Assembly: GCA_019113845.1 (NCBI GenBank)
Contig: DXGQ01000042.1
Coordinates: 62,001 to 126,000, forward strand
Length of the DNA stretch: 64,000 nt
Direction of reading: 5' to 3'
Origin: Candidatus Anaerobutyricum avicola
GTDB lineage: Bacteria > Bacillota > Clostridia > Lachnospirales > Lachnospiraceae
A model generated the notes under the pieces. That model worked only from the letters and a program-made list of their open reading frames with translations. It was not told where the DNA came from and did no database searches. A program made the translations under genes and the position numbers. This document shows positions 17,754 to 27,601 of the stretch, piece after piece (within the stretch, counting starts at the first letter, position 1; every line of letters starts with the position of its first letter).

Positions 17754-18042
17754 TTTTACAGGAAATTTTGCTGGAAAATGTGTCAAAAAACCGTATATTT
17801 CTTCTCGTAATTTTTACACAAAATTTCCATAGAAAATGAATGAAATTTACATTGACTAGCTATACTATTGCCATCCGGTAGAGATTTGAGTGGTATTTCA
17901 CGAAGAAATTTCAGAGAAAACAACAGGATTCGTAGAAAATGTACAAAACAGATGAAACCAGTCAGAAAATCTGCCGGAGACAGGAAAGTCAGAGACAACA
18001 GACAAAGAGAAAAATACACGAGAGAGGGAGGAATGCAGGTTA
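17754..18042. other. Non-coding gap before the alarmone synthetase gene
   Basis: I see no gene here. It is A-rich and should contain the promoter and leader of the downstream RelQ-type gene, but no consensus pair of promoter boxes stands out. Confidence 0.4.
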
Positions 18043-18672
18043 GTGAGGGAAGATTCTTTTGAACAAAAGAGACGACAGCTGGAGCAGGAGCTGGAGGAAA
18101 GTGGTCTGAAAAAGATATATTCGGAGGTGATCTGGGATATCATCCCGGAGATCAACGAGATCAGCCAGCGTCTGTCCATGGAATACGGAAGACAGATCAT
18201 GGATAATATCTCCTGGCGGATCAAGTCGCCGGAGAGCATTGCTTTCAAATTAAAGAGGAAAAACAGGGAGATTTCTCTGGAATGTGCGGTCAGCACCCTC
18301 AATGATATGGCGGGGATCCGGGTGGTCTGCCCGTTTCAGGACGATGTGTATCGGATGGCAAAGGAGATCCGCAGGATACCGGGGCTTACTATTATTAAAG
18401 TAAAGAATTACATTTCCCATCCGAAGAGCAGCGGGTACCGCAGTATTCATGTGATCGCCGAGGCGCTGCACGGTGAAGAAAAGGTGCGGGTGGAGATTCA
18501 GGTCCGCTCCGTTGCCATGAATTACTGGGCAATCCTGGATCATCAGCTCTGTTATAAAAATGAGCGAAAGGAGACGGAGAAGCTCAGGAAAGAACTGAAG
18601 GCCTGCGCCATCGACATTGCGGAGATTGACAAGCGGTTTCTGAAATTGCGGAAGCAGATTGAAAAACTGTGA
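18043..18672 (+). CDS. Small alarmone synthetase (RelQ/YjbM type GTP pyrophosphokinase)
   Basis: A 209-residue single-domain (p)ppGpp synthetase of the RelA/SpoT nucleotidyltransferase family. It should transfer pyrophosphate from ATP to GDP or GTP under stress. Visible motifs: 'SPESIAFKLKRKN', 'LNDMAGIRVVCPFQDDVY' (acidic synthetase site), 'SGYRSIHVIAE' and 'VEIQVRSVAMNYWAILDHQL'. There is no hydrolase, TGS or ACT domain, which separates it from Rel. The start is GTG 18043 behind GGGAGGA (18026-18032). It appears monocistronic. Confidence 0.9.
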   Translation: MREDSFEQKRRQLEQELEESGLKKIYSEVIWDIIPEINEISQRLSMEYGRQIMDNISWRIKSPESIAFKLKRKNREISLECAVSTLNDMAGIRVVCPFQDDVYRMAKEIRRIPGLTIIKVKNYISHPKSSGYRSIHVIAEALHGEEKVRVEIQVRSVAMNYWAILDHQLCYKNERKETEKLRKELKACAIDIAEIDKRFLKLRKQIEKL

Positions 18673-18936
18673 GAATCTGGTATGTGACATTCCGGCGGGG
18701 ATGTCCGGCCGAATTCTTTTTTTCTTTTATCATAAAGTGATGTCCGCGCAGGTATGGCGCTTTTACAGGCAGAGTGCTCTTTTGTATAATTTTAAATTCT
18801 CTCCATATAATAGGATTGTGCTGTGAAATGTACTTTCCGGTCGAAATTCTCTTTTTTCTGCCCGGAACAGGGCGCCGATCTCCTTCAAGATCACATTGTT
18901 CCTGTAGAAATACAAAAATGTAGAGAATGTAAAATG

Positions 18937-18968
18937 TTATACAAAAACTTTTCACAGATTTTACATAA
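18937..18968 (+). promoter_or_regulatory. Possible Pho box upstream of pstS
   Basis: TTATACA, TTTTCACA and TTTTACAT occur in tandem about 10-14 bases apart, similar to the TT(A/C)ACA direct repeats bound by PhoB/PhoP-type regulators. It lies about 120 bases before pstS in an otherwise gene-free stretch (18673-19088). The spacing is only approximate, so this is tentative. Confidence 0.35.
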
Positions 18969-19088
18969 CTCGGGTTTTGGACTTTACAAAAGGGTAATAA
19001 TCTATGGGGGAAGCGCGAGGGAAGCGCTAAGAACAAAGAAAACAAAACAAACAAGTGTAGAAAGAAAGAAGAGAAAGGAAATATCATC

Positions 19089-20030
19089 ATGAGAAAGTTT
19101 TTAAGCACAGCATTAGTAGTAGCATTATCAGCAGCATGCCTGGCAGGCTGTGGCGGAAATAGCAGCGAGGGAAATACTGAGGGCGGCGAAAGCGGCAGCG
19201 CAGGTGCAGGCGGAGCAATCACCGTATTATCCAGAGAAGACGGTTCAGGAACAAGAGGAGCATTTATCGAGCTGTTCGGTATCGAGCAGGAAGATGAGAG
19301 CGGCGAGAAAGTGGATATGACCACAGTTGACGCAACCATCACAAACAGCACAGCCGTTATGATGTCTTCCGTAGCAAACGATACAAACGCAATCGGATAC
19401 ATCTCCCTTGGTTCTTTAAATGATACAGTAAAAGCAGTCAACATTGACGGTGCTGCAGCATCTGTAGAGAACGTAGAGAATGGTTCCTACAAAGTAGTAA
19501 GACCTTTCAACATCGTTGTAAAAGAAGGTAACACCAATCCGGCAATCACCGATTTCACAAACTACATCATGAGCTCTGAAGGACAGGCAGTTGTTGAAGA
19601 GCAGGGATACATCCCGATCGCAGATGCTCCGGCATACGCAGCAGACCCGGCAGCAAGTGGTAACGTTGTTGTAGGTGGTTCTTCCTCCGTATCTCCTGTT
19701 ATGGAAGCAATCATCGAAGCTTACGGCGAGGCTAACCCGAACGTAACCGTTGAACTTCAGACAACAGACAGTACCACAGGCGTTTCCTCCACAGTAGAGG
19801 GCAGCTACGACATCGGTATGGCATCCAGAGAGATCAAAGATGATGAGCTGGCACAGGGTGTGACTCCTACAATGATCGCACAGGATGGTATCGCAGTGAT
19901 CGTAAACAATGACAACGCAGTAAGTGATCTGACCAGCGATCAGGTTAAGAGCATCTTCACCGGCGAGACTACAGACTGGGCAGATGTTTCCACTGGAGCA
20001 GCCGCTGAGACAACTACAGCAGCACAGTAA
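19089..20030 (+). CDS. pstS: Phosphate ABC transporter substrate-binding lipoprotein PstS
   Basis: A 313-residue phosphate-binding lipoprotein with a lipobox (LAGC, Cys about 21) and a Ser/Gly-rich linker. The order of the two halves is unusual. The segment that is usually C-terminal ('SREDGSGTRGAFIELF', 'AIGYISLGSL') comes first, and the usual N-terminal phosphate loop ('VVVGGSSSVSPVMEAIIEAY', 'DIGMASREIKDDEL', 'DGIAVIVNNDNAVSDL') comes second, as in a circular permutation. I believe related Lachnospiraceae proteins share this. All binding-loop motifs are present, so function in high-affinity phosphate uptake is likely. It heads pstSCAB-phoU. Confidence 0.9.
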   Translation: MRKFLSTALVVALSAACLAGCGGNSSEGNTEGGESGSAGAGGAITVLSREDGSGTRGAFIELFGIEQEDESGEKVDMTTVDATITNSTAVMMSSVANDTNAIGYISLGSLNDTVKAVNIDGAAASVENVENGSYKVVRPFNIVVKEGNTNPAITDFTNYIMSSEGQAVVEEQGYIPIADAPAYAADPAASGNVVVGGSSSVSPVMEAIIEAYGEANPNVTVELQTTDSTTGVSSTVEGSYDIGMASREIKDDELAQGVTPTMIAQDGIAVIVNNDNAVSDLTSDQVKSIFTGETTDWADVSTGAAAETTTAAQ

Positions 20031-20052
20031 GATAAAAAGGAGCTAACGACAC

Positions 20053-20907
20053 ATGGCAAAGTATAAAGAGAGAATAATGGAAGTTGTCTTCCTCGTTGCT
20101 GCCTGTGTCTCTATCCTTGCTGTCGCATTAATTTGTATATTCTTATTTGCAAATGGTGTTCCGGCTATGAAGGAAATCGGCTTTGCCGATTTCCTTTTAG
20201 GTAGAGAATGGAGACCGGGAAATGATATCTACGGTATCTTCCCGATGATCATCGGCAGTATTTATGTAACGGCAGGAGCAATCGTGATCGGTGTGCCGAT
20301 TGGACTTCTCACAGCAGTTTTTCTTGCGAAATATTGTCCGGCAGGCATTTATAAAGTAGTAAAACCGGGTGTGGAATTGCTGGCAGGTATCCCGTCCGTT
20401 GTCTATGGATTTTTCGGTATGGTCGTGATCGTACCGATGATCAGAAATACATTTGGAGGAACAGGAAGCAGTATTTTAGCGGCATCCATCCTTCTTGGAA
20501 TGATGATTCTCCCGACCATCATCAGTCAGTCCGAGGCGTCCATTCGTGCCGTGCCGGACAGTTATTACGAAGGTTCTCTGGCATTGGGAGCCACCCACGA
20601 AAGAAGCGTATTCTGCGCGATTCTTCCGGCAGCGAAATCCGGTATTCTCGCTGCGGTCATCCTGGGTGTCGGACGTGCCATCGGTGAGACCATGGCGGTG
20701 ATCATGGTAGCCGGAAACCAGGCGAGAATGCCGGGAAGCATTTTCGAGGGCGTTCGTACCATGACTGCAAATATCGTTATTGAGATGGGATATGCGGAGG
20801 GTCTTCACAGAGAGGCTCTGATCGCGACAGGCGTTGTGCTTTTCGTATTCATCCTGCTTATCAACCTGGCATTTTCCGTTGTGAAGATGCGTGGAGAAAG
20901 GAATTAG
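20053..20907 (+). CDS. pstC: Phosphate ABC transporter permease PstC
   Basis: A 284-residue inner permease with about six membrane helices. The binding-protein-dependent transport signature is 'EGSLALGATHERSVFCAILP', followed by 'AAVILGVGRAIGETMAV', typical of PstC. It pairs with PstA to form the phosphate channel. It begins 22 bases after pstS behind an AAGGAG site and ends three bases before the pstA start. Confidence 0.93.
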   Translation: MAKYKERIMEVVFLVAACVSILAVALICIFLFANGVPAMKEIGFADFLLGREWRPGNDIYGIFPMIIGSIYVTAGAIVIGVPIGLLTAVFLAKYCPAGIYKVVKPGVELLAGIPSVVYGFFGMVVIVPMIRNTFGGTGSSILAASILLGMMILPTIISQSEASIRAVPDSYYEGSLALGATHERSVFCAILPAAKSGILAAVILGVGRAIGETMAVIMVAGNQARMPGSIFEGVRTMTANIVIEMGYAEGLHREALIATGVVLFVFILLINLAFSVVKMRGERN

Positions 20908-20910
20908 GAC

Positions 20911-21831
20911 ATGGCTGTTTTAGATAATGTTGAAGAAAATGTAAAAGAAGTGAATACAGATAATATCGTAGCCATGAACCGTCAGAGTTTAAAGGACCGT
21001 CTTGTTTCCTATACAAGAACACCGGGCTCTCTGATCGTGATGATCCTGGTTCTTCTGGCAGCGGTGATAACGATTGCCGCTCTGTTGTTCCTTCTGGTAT
21101 ATATATTAGTAAATGGTATTCCGTATCTGAATGCGGACTTATTCTCCTGGGAATATACCTCAGAAAATGTATCGGTAGTTCCCGCTATGATCAATACGGT
21201 CATCATGGCTGTAATCTCCCTGATTTTTGCGATTCCTTTCGGAATCGGTTCTGCCATCTATCTGGTAGAGTACGCGAAAAAGGGAAACAAACTGGTAAAG
21301 GTAGTCCGTGTGACTGCCGAGACACTGACAGGTATTCCGTCCATCGTTTACGGTCTGTTCGGTATGCTGTTTTTCGTAACGGCGCTCCACTGGAGATTCT
21401 CCATTCTGGCCGGCGCCTGTACACTGGCGATCATGGTTCTGCCGGTAATCCTGCGAACCACAGAGGAAGCGCTTATGGCAGTGCCGGATTCCTTCCGTGA
21501 AGGAAGCTTCGGTCTTGGAGCCGGAAAGCTCCGTACGATCTTTAAGATCATTCTTCCGTCTGCCGTACCGGGCATCCTCTCCGGCGTGATCCTTTCGATC
21601 GGAAGAATCGTAGGCGAGACAGCGGCGCTGATGTATACAGCAGGTACTGTTGCGGATATTCCGAAGAGTGTGTTCTCTTCAGGAAGAACGCTTGCCGTTC
21701 ACATGTACGTACTTGCCAGCGAAGGTCTCCATGTAGACCAGGCGTATGCAACGGCTGTCGTGTTACTTATACTTGTTGTTGTGATAAATGCGTTATCCTC
21801 TTTCCTGGCAAAGAAGATCCAGAAGTCATAA
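20911..21831 (+). CDS. pstA: Phosphate ABC transporter permease PstA
   Basis: A 306-residue permease with about six membrane helices after a ~35-residue cytosolic N-terminus. The signature block is 'EGSFGLGAGKLRTIFKIILP', followed by 'GRIVGETAALMYTAGT'. It forms the heterodimeric phosphate channel with PstC. The start is three bases after the pstC stop, with GGAAAGGAA overlapping the end of pstC. Confidence 0.93.
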   Translation: MAVLDNVEENVKEVNTDNIVAMNRQSLKDRLVSYTRTPGSLIVMILVLLAAVITIAALLFLLVYILVNGIPYLNADLFSWEYTSENVSVVPAMINTVIMAVISLIFAIPFGIGSAIYLVEYAKKGNKLVKVVRVTAETLTGIPSIVYGLFGMLFFVTALHWRFSILAGACTLAIMVLPVILRTTEEALMAVPDSFREGSFGLGAGKLRTIFKIILPSAVPGILSGVILSIGRIVGETAALMYTAGTVADIPKSVFSSGRTLAVHMYVLASEGLHVDQAYATAVVLLILVVVINALSSFLAKKIQKS

Positions 21832-21863
21832 AGGTAACGTAAGAATTTGGAAGGAGTAGAACT

Positions 21864-22619
21864 TTGAGCACTGCAAAAATGGCGATTGAAGGTCTTGACT
21901 TATATTACGGCCAGTTTCATGCGTTAAAAGATATGTCTTTGGATATCTACGCCAATGAGATCACGGCATTTATCGGACCTTCCGGATGCGGAAAATCTAC
22001 ATTATTAAAATCTTTAAACAGAATGAACGACCTGGTGGAAGGTTGTAAGATTACGGGTAAAGTTACCCTTGATGATACAGACATTTACAGAGATATGGAC
22101 GTAAACCTTTTAAGAAAAAGAGTCGGTATGGTATTCCAGAAACCGAATCCATTCCCGATGAGCGTTTACGATAATATCGCTTACGGGCCAAGAACTCACG
22201 GTATCCGTTCCAAAGCAAAACTGGATACCATCGTGGAGGATTCCCTCCGTAAAGCGGCCATCTGGGATGAGTTAAAGGACAGACTGAAAAAGAGCGCGCT
22301 GGGATTATCCGGTGGACAGCAGCAGAGACTCTGTATCGCCCGCGCCCTGGCCGTACAGCCGGAAGTCCTTCTGATGGACGAGCCTACATCCGCTCTCGAC
22401 CCGATCTCCACGATCAAGATCGAAGAGCTTGCCATGGAACTGAAAAAAGATTACACCATCGTTATGGTTACACATAATATGCAGCAGGCAACCCGTGTTT
22501 CCGACAAAACGGTATTCTTCCTGCTGGGAGAGATTATCGAAACCGGAAAAACAGACGAACTGTTCTCCATGCCGAAAGACAAGAGAACAGAAGACTATAT
22601 TACAGGAAGGTTTGGTTGA
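21864..22619 (+). CDS. pstB: Phosphate ABC transporter ATPase PstB
   Basis: A 251-residue ABC ATPase that powers phosphate import. Walker A is 'GPSGCGKST', the signature '[16 protein letters not shown]', Walker B '[13 protein letters not shown]' and the switch His is in 'VTHNMQQA'. The start is TTG at 21864, behind GGAAGGAG at a normal spacing. Length and motifs are standard for PstB. phoU follows directly. Confidence 0.95.
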   Translation: MSTAKMAIEGLDLYYGQFHALKDMSLDIYANEITAFIGPSGCGKSTLLKSLNRMNDLVEGCKITGKVTLDDTDIYRDMDVNLLRKRVGMVFQKPNPFPMSVYDNIAYGPRTHGIRSKAKLDTIVEDSLRKAAIWDELKDRLKKSALGLSGGQQQRLCIARALAVQPEVLLMDEPTSALDPISTIKIEELAMELKKDYTIVMVTHNMQQATRVSDKTVFFLLGEIIETGKTDELFSMPKDKRTEDYITGRFG

Positions 22620-22621
22620 TT

Positions 22622-23266
22622 ATGCGTATTCATTTTGATGAACAGTTAGAGTTATTAAATAAAGAAATTATCAGTATGGGAACCCTGGTCGAGCAGGCCA
22701 TCGGCAAAGCGATCGAGGCTCTGATCCAGAGAGATGTGGATAAAGCGCATGACGCAATGGAATCCGATGAAGAGATTGATACAAAGGAGAGAACGATCGA
22801 GAGTCTCTGCCTCCATCTTCTTCTGCAGCAGCAGCCAGTCGCAAGAGATCTTCGCACGATTTCCGCAGCGCTTAAGATGATTACAGATATGGAAAGAATC
22901 GGCGATCATGCGACAGATATCTCCGAGCTTGCCATTGTGCTGACAGATATGCCGAATATCGAGCAGCTCACACACATCGAGCGTATGGCAAAAGAGACTA
23001 TGGTCATGCTGATTCAGGGTCTGGAAGCTTATGTGGAGAAAAATTATGACAAGGCAGAAGCGGTTATCGCTCACGATGATATCATCGACAATCTGTTCCT
23101 GCAGGTAAAGGGAGAATTGATTGATATCATTCAGAAAGATTCCAATTGTGCCAACCAGGCGGCAGACCTTTTGATGGTTGCCAAATACTTCGAGAGAATC
23201 GGCGACCATGCCACCAACATTGCTGAGTGGGCGATCTTCTCTATCACCGGCAAACATGAAAACTAA
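22622..23266 (+). CDS. phoU: Phosphate uptake regulator PhoU
   Basis: A 214-residue all-helical protein with two PhoU three-helix repeats. Each repeat has the metal-binding E/D-x-x-x-D pattern: 'ITDMERIGDHATDISELA' (repeat 1) and 'AKYFERIGDHATNIAEWA' (repeat 2). PhoU links PstB activity to the PhoR sensor and restrains phosphate uptake. ATG 22622 is used; an in-frame TTG at 22616 overlaps the pstB stop. A weak stem (CGCAG/CTGCG, about 23278-23300) follows the gene. Confidence 0.93.
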   Translation: MRIHFDEQLELLNKEIISMGTLVEQAIGKAIEALIQRDVDKAHDAMESDEEIDTKERTIESLCLHLLLQQQPVARDLRTISAALKMITDMERIGDHATDISELAIVLTDMPNIEQLTHIERMAKETMVMLIQGLEAYVEKNYDKAEAVIAHDDIIDNLFLQVKGELIDIIQKDSNCANQAADLLMVAKYFERIGDHATNIAEWAIFSITGKHEN

Positions 23267-23448
23267 AAGGATTTCACGCAGACCCTGTAAAGGGCTGCGG
23301 CGATATTGCGGGGGACTGATGTGACTGCGGTCATTCAGTCTTCTTGTGTTATAATGAGAAAAAAGGCGGTCTGGCAAAGATTCTTGCCATGGCGCATTTA
23401 TCAGGATATAATGAGCAAAGAAAACCGGTATGGAAGAGGGATGAGATT

Positions 23449-24120
23449 ATGGCAATCATTTATGTAGTGGAAGATGATACAAATATTCAGGAGATTGAGG
23501 CGATCGCATTAAAAAACAGCGGTCATAAAGTATACACGTTTGATGACGCGGCACATTTTTATAAAAAGATCAAAGAGAAGGTGCCGGATCTGGCGATTCT
23601 TGACGTCATGCTGCCGGACGAGGACGGCTACGAGATCGTGAAGAAGATCCGGCAGAACCCGATCACAAAGAAGATGCCGGTCATCATGGTGACGGCGAAG
23701 ACGTCGGAGATCGACATGGTAAGAGGGCTCGATATCGGCGCCGACGACTATATCAAGAAACCGTTCTCCATCATCGAGTTTATCACCCGGGTGAAGGCGG
23801 TGCTGCGCCGTACCGTGGAACAGTCGGAGAATAAGTTCCTCACGATCGGGGACGTCTTCTTAGATGATGAGCGTCACATGGCCTACTCCCAGAATGAGGC
23901 GGTGGAGCTTACCTATAAAGAATATGAACTGTTAAAGCTTCTCATGCGAAACGCCGGCATCGTCATGACAAGAGAGATGATCATGCAGCGGGTGTGGGAT
24001 ACGGAGTTTGAGGGCGAGTCCCGGACGGTGGACATGCACATCAAGACTCTCAGGAAGAAGCTTGGAGAAAACGGCGCGCATATCAAGACGGTCCGCAACG
24101 TCGGGTATGTCATGGAATAA
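23449..24120 (+). CDS. PhoB-type response regulator
   Basis: A 223-residue OmpR/PhoB-family regulator. The receiver domain (1-120) has the acidic pair 'VVEDD', the phosphoacceptor Asp in 'LAILDVMLPDEDGYE', the Thr in 'MVTAKTSE' and the Lys in 'IKKPFS'. The C-terminal winged helix has 'VELTYKEYELLKLLM' and 'RTVDMHIKTLRKKLGE'. ATG 23449 behind GAGGGATGAG is preferred over upstream in-frame starts; TATAAT lies about 100 bases upstream. Its place after pst-phoU and before a sensor kinase suggests control of phosphate genes. Confidence 0.92.
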   Translation: MAIIYVVEDDTNIQEIEAIALKNSGHKVYTFDDAAHFYKKIKEKVPDLAILDVMLPDEDGYEIVKKIRQNPITKKMPVIMVTAKTSEIDMVRGLDIGADDYIKKPFSIIEFITRVKAVLRRTVEQSENKFLTIGDVFLDDERHMAYSQNEAVELTYKEYELLKLLMRNAGIVMTREMIMQRVWDTEFEGESRTVDMHIKTLRKKLGENGAHIKTVRNVGYVME

Positions 24121-24195
24121 GTAGCTGAATAAAAAGAAAAAGTCGGACAGGCGGGGAAAGGCGTCCCCTAAAAATAACATGTATGGAGTAGTTGT

Positions 24196-25512
24196 ATGAA
24201 AAGAAAGATTAATCTGCAGCTCATCGGCATCTCTGTCATGGCGATCGTCGCCACGGTGCTGGTGATGTTTACGATATTTTATGATGTGTACCGGGGACAG
24301 GTGAAAGAAGACCTGGAGACGGTGGCGGATACGTTAAAAGATACGCACATTTTCCAGGAAGGAAATCAGACCGGTTACTATTTTGATTCGGATAATCTCC
24401 GCGTCACCTGGGTGGGCGCGGACGGAAAGGTGCTTTACGACAACAGTGCGGACGAGACGAATATGGAAAATCACGCGCAGCGCCCGGAGATCCAGGAGGC
24501 CTTCCGCACCGGCCACGGCGAATCCATCCGGGAGTCGGAGACGCTCAATCAGAGCACGTATTATTACGCCCTGCGGCTGGATGACGGTTCCGTGCTCCGG
24601 GTGTCAAAAGACGAAGAAAATGTCTGGAGTATCGCCAACAGCATGATCCCCGCCGTGGCGGGCATGATGGTACTCATGGTAGTGGTCTGCATCATTCTGG
24701 CGAGATTCCTCACAAAGAGCATCATCGGGCCGATCGAGGAGATGGCGGTAAATATTGACGACTACAGCGTGGTGCCGGCCTACAAGGAGCTGGTGCCTTT
24801 TGCGAACCTCATACGGAAGCAGCACACGGACATACTGGGAGCCGCCAAGATGCGGCAGGACTTTACCGCCAATGTATCCCATGAATTAAAGACGCCGTTG
24901 ACCGCCATTTCCGGCTACGCAGAACTGATAGAAAACGGTATGGTGGGACAGGACGAGATCGTTTCCTTTTCCGCAAAAATCCGCGAAAATGTGGAGAGAC
25001 TGCTCTCCCTCATCAATGATACCATCCGGCTTTCCGAGCTGGACAACGGCGCGGCGCAGGATAACACCATGGAAACCTTTGACTTAAATGAGATGGCGGA
25101 GAGATGTGTGGAGAATCTGAAAATGTACGCCCGCAAGCATGAGGTGAACATCGCCTGCATCGGCGTCTCCACCTGCATCACCGCCAACCGGGGAATGATC
25201 AGCGAGCTGATCGACAACCTCTGCAACAACGCCATCCGCTACAACAACAAAATCGGAAGCGTTCTGGTGGAAGTCGGCGCGAGAGAAGGCCACGCCTTCC
25301 TGCGCGTAAAAGACACGGGCATCGGCATCCCGAAAGAACATCAGGAGAGAGTGTTCGAGAGGTTTTATCGGGTGGATAAGAGCCGTTCCAAGCAGACCGG
25401 CGGCACCGGCCTCGGCCTGGCCATCGTGAAACATATCGTGGCCATCCACGGCGCCACCCTCCACCTCGAGAGTGAGGAAGGAAAGGGAACGGAGATTACG
25501 GTGACGTTCTGA
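24196..25512 (+). CDS. PhoR-type sensor histidine kinase
   Basis: A 438-residue membrane sensor kinase. Membrane helices lie at about 8-28 and 152-175, with an extracellular sensory region between them. A HAMP-like linker ('SIIGPIEEMAVNID') follows. The H box is 'FTANVSHELKTPLTAISGYAE' (His autophosphorylated), the N box 'LIDNLCNNAIRYNNK', and the G boxes 'VKDTGIGIP' and 'GGTGLGLAIVK'. The partner is the regulator directly upstream. The start follows a GGAG site. Confidence 0.92.
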   Translation: MKRKINLQLIGISVMAIVATVLVMFTIFYDVYRGQVKEDLETVADTLKDTHIFQEGNQTGYYFDSDNLRVTWVGADGKVLYDNSADETNMENHAQRPEIQEAFRTGHGESIRESETLNQSTYYYALRLDDGSVLRVSKDEENVWSIANSMIPAVAGMMVLMVVVCIILARFLTKSIIGPIEEMAVNIDDYSVVPAYKELVPFANLIRKQHTDILGAAKMRQDFTANVSHELKTPLTAISGYAELIENGMVGQDEIVSFSAKIRENVERLLSLINDTIRLSELDNGAAQDNTMETFDLNEMAERCVENLKMYARKHEVNIACIGVSTCITANRGMISELIDNLCNNAIRYNNKIGSVLVEVGAREGHAFLRVKDTGIGIPKEHQERVFERFYRVDKSRSKQTGGTGLGLAIVKHIVAIHGATLHLESEEGKGTEITVTF

Positions 25513-25585
25513 AGGTAACGGAGATATTGGTCTATCCCCGATTACCCAGACGGAAACACAGTGTAAGATGATTTACAAGTTACAC

Positions 25586-25624
25586 GGCTATCCTCTGTTT
25601 GCAGCAGAGGATAGCCCTTTTTTT
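25586..25624 (+). terminator. Terminator of the pst-pho cluster
   Basis: GGCTATCCTCTG pairs perfectly with CAGAGGATAGCC around a 7-base loop and is followed by a T run. Confidence 0.92.
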
Positions 25625-25818
25625 ATTGCCGAAAATGGATTTTGCAACTTTTCGCTGTTTATCCTGCAAAAATGTTTGCTTTGTATGTGGAAATCTGTTA
25701 GTATAAACCCATATATGTTCTGTTTTCTGCTCTGTTACGCAGAAAACAGGGGAAAAACAGATATATACAAAGATGAGAAGCAATCAACCATTAGATTTAC
25801 ACAAGAAGGAGAAGAGGT

Positions 25819-26676
25819 ATGAAGAAGAAATTATTAAGTTTGGTTCTTGCAGCTTCCATGGTCATTGGCCTTGCAGGCTGCGGTGGTTCCGGGGACAATG
25901 CGGCAGAATCCACAGGAGAGGATGGAAGCAAAACGCTCACGGTTGCCATGGAGTGTGGCTACGCTCCGTATAACTGGACACAGTCCGATGATTCCAACGG
26001 TGCGGTTCCGATCAAGGACAGCAACGATTATGCATACGGGTACGATGTTATGATGGCAAAGAAGATCGCCGAGGAGCTGGGATATGATCTGGAGATCGTG
26101 AAGCTTGACTGGGATTCCCTGGTTCCGGCTGTGCAGTCCGGCAGCGTGGACTGTGTCATCGCGGGACAGTCCATCACATCCGAGCGTCTGCAGATGGTGG
26201 ATTTCACGGAGCCATATTATTACGCATCTATTATTACTCTCGTAAAGAATGACGGTCCGTATGCCAATGCACAGGGAGTGGCTGATCTTGCCGGAGCGAC
26301 CTGTACCTCCCAGCTTGGGACGATCTGGTATGACGTATGTCTTCCGCAGATTCCGGATGCCAACATCCAGCCGGCGCAGGAGTCCGCGCCATCCATGCTT
26401 GTCGCACTGGACAGCGGACGTACCGACGTTGTTGTCACCGATATGCCGACCGGTATGGCGGCCCTCGTCGCTTACCCGGATTTTAAAATGCTGGATTTCG
26501 CGGGAACAGACGATGATTTCCAGGTTTCCGAGGAGGAGATCAATATCGGTATCTCCGTACAGAAAGGTAATACGGAGCTGTTAGATCAGATTAATTCTGT
26601 ACTTGATAACATGACGACAGAAGATTTTGACACAATGATGCAGGAGGCCATCTCCGTGCAGCCATTGTCTGAGTAA
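25819..26676 (+). CDS. Polar amino acid ABC transporter substrate-binding lipoprotein
   Basis: A 285-residue lipoprotein (lipobox LAGC) of the family 3 solute-binding proteins. Motifs: 'VAMECGYAPYNW', 'YGYDVMMAKKIAEELGYDLE', 'VIAGQSITSERLQMVDFTEPYYYA' and 'GISVQKGN'. It binds an amino acid outside the cell and feeds the permease and ATPase encoded downstream; the exact substrate cannot be read from the sequence. An AAGGAGAAGAGG site precedes ATG. A probable promoter (TTTGTA, 16 bases, TATAAA) lies near 25680-25715. Confidence 0.9.
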   Translation: MKKKLLSLVLAASMVIGLAGCGGSGDNAAESTGEDGSKTLTVAMECGYAPYNWTQSDDSNGAVPIKDSNDYAYGYDVMMAKKIAEELGYDLEIVKLDWDSLVPAVQSGSVDCVIAGQSITSERLQMVDFTEPYYYASIITLVKNDGPYANAQGVADLAGATCTSQLGTIWYDVCLPQIPDANIQPAQESAPSMLVALDSGRTDVVVTDMPTGMAALVAYPDFKMLDFAGTDDDFQVSEEEINIGISVQKGNTELLDQINSVLDNMTTEDFDTMMQEAISVQPLSE

Positions 26677-26763
26677 GTAATCTGTCAGTAGCTTGCTTCA
26701 CGGAAGAAGAAACCGCAAAGCGGCGGGTGATCCGTGAAAAGGTACGGGATGCATGTCAGGTAT

Positions 26764-26787
26764 CGGGGGCAGCGGATTTTGCCCCCG
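26764..26787 (+). promoter_or_regulatory. GC hairpin between binding protein and permease genes
   Basis: CGGGGGC and GCCCCCG pair around a 10-base loop, followed by CATTTTG. It is a likely attenuator or RNA-stabilising hairpin that keeps binding-protein mRNA in excess over the permease. Confidence 0.55.
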
Positions 26788-26815
26788 CATTTTGTGTAAG
26801 AGAAAGGACGAAAGC

Positions 26816-27601
26816 ATGATTTCCGAAATGAACTTTCTGGAGAGGATCCTCTATCTTCTCCAGAATTATGGTATGTCGTTTCTGCAGGGAGCCGGCACAA
26901 CGCTGGCAATCGCCATCGTGTCCACTATCATCGGATGCGTCATCGGCTTTGCCGTGGGTGTGGTTCAGACGATTCCCGTGGATAAAAAGAGAGACGGTCT
27001 GCCAAAGCGATTTATTTTAAAACTGGTAAAGATTATATTGAAGGCTTATGTGGAACTGTTCCGCGGCACGCCGATGATCGTGCAGGCGGTATTTATCTAT
27101 TACGGCGCGGCGCAGGTGTTTAATATCCATCTGGGTATGTGGCAGTCGGCGTTCCTTGTTGTCTCCATCAACACCGGAGCGTATATGGCGGAATCCGTCC
27201 GGGGTGGTATCATTTCCGTGGACCCGGGGCAGATGGAAGGCGCGAAAGCCATCGGTATGACTCATGTGCAGGCGATGCTGTATGTGATCCTGCCGCAGGC
27301 GATCCGAAATATCATCCCGCAGATCGGGAACAACTTTATCATCAATATCAAGGACTCTTCCGTGTTGTCCGTGATCGGCATCGTGGATCTGTTCTTCGTA
27401 CATAAGAGTGTGGCGGGCGCGCTGTATACGTTCTTTGAATCGGCGACCATCGTCATGTGTATCTATCTGGTGATGACCGTCATTTCTTCCCGGCTTCTGC
27501 TGTTGTGGGAGAAAAAGATGGACGGCAGCGATAACTATGAACTGGTGGACGCCATGGGCGTGGGAACTCAGTTCGGACAGGAAGGAAAGGGGAGATTATA
27601 A
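26816..27601 (+). CDS. Polar amino acid ABC transporter permease (His/Glu/Gln/Arg family)
   Basis: A 261-residue permease with about five membrane helices. Family signatures: 'ELFRGTPMIVQAVFIYYG', 'NTGAYMAESVRGGIISVDPG' and 'QMEGAKAIGMTHVQAMLYVILP' (ATPase-coupling loop), then 'NNFIINIKDSSVLSVIG'. ATG 26816 with AGAAAGGA upstream is preferred. It acts with the lipoprotein upstream and the ATPase whose start is adjacent to its stop. Confidence 0.92.
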   Translation: MISEMNFLERILYLLQNYGMSFLQGAGTTLAIAIVSTIIGCVIGFAVGVVQTIPVDKKRDGLPKRFILKLVKIILKAYVELFRGTPMIVQAVFIYYGAAQVFNIHLGMWQSAFLVVSINTGAYMAESVRGGIISVDPGQMEGAKAIGMTHVQAMLYVILPQAIRNIIPQIGNNFIINIKDSSVLSVIGIVDLFFVHKSVAGALYTFFESATIVMCIYLVMTVISSRLLLLWEKKMDGSDNYELVDAMGVGTQFGQEGKGRL

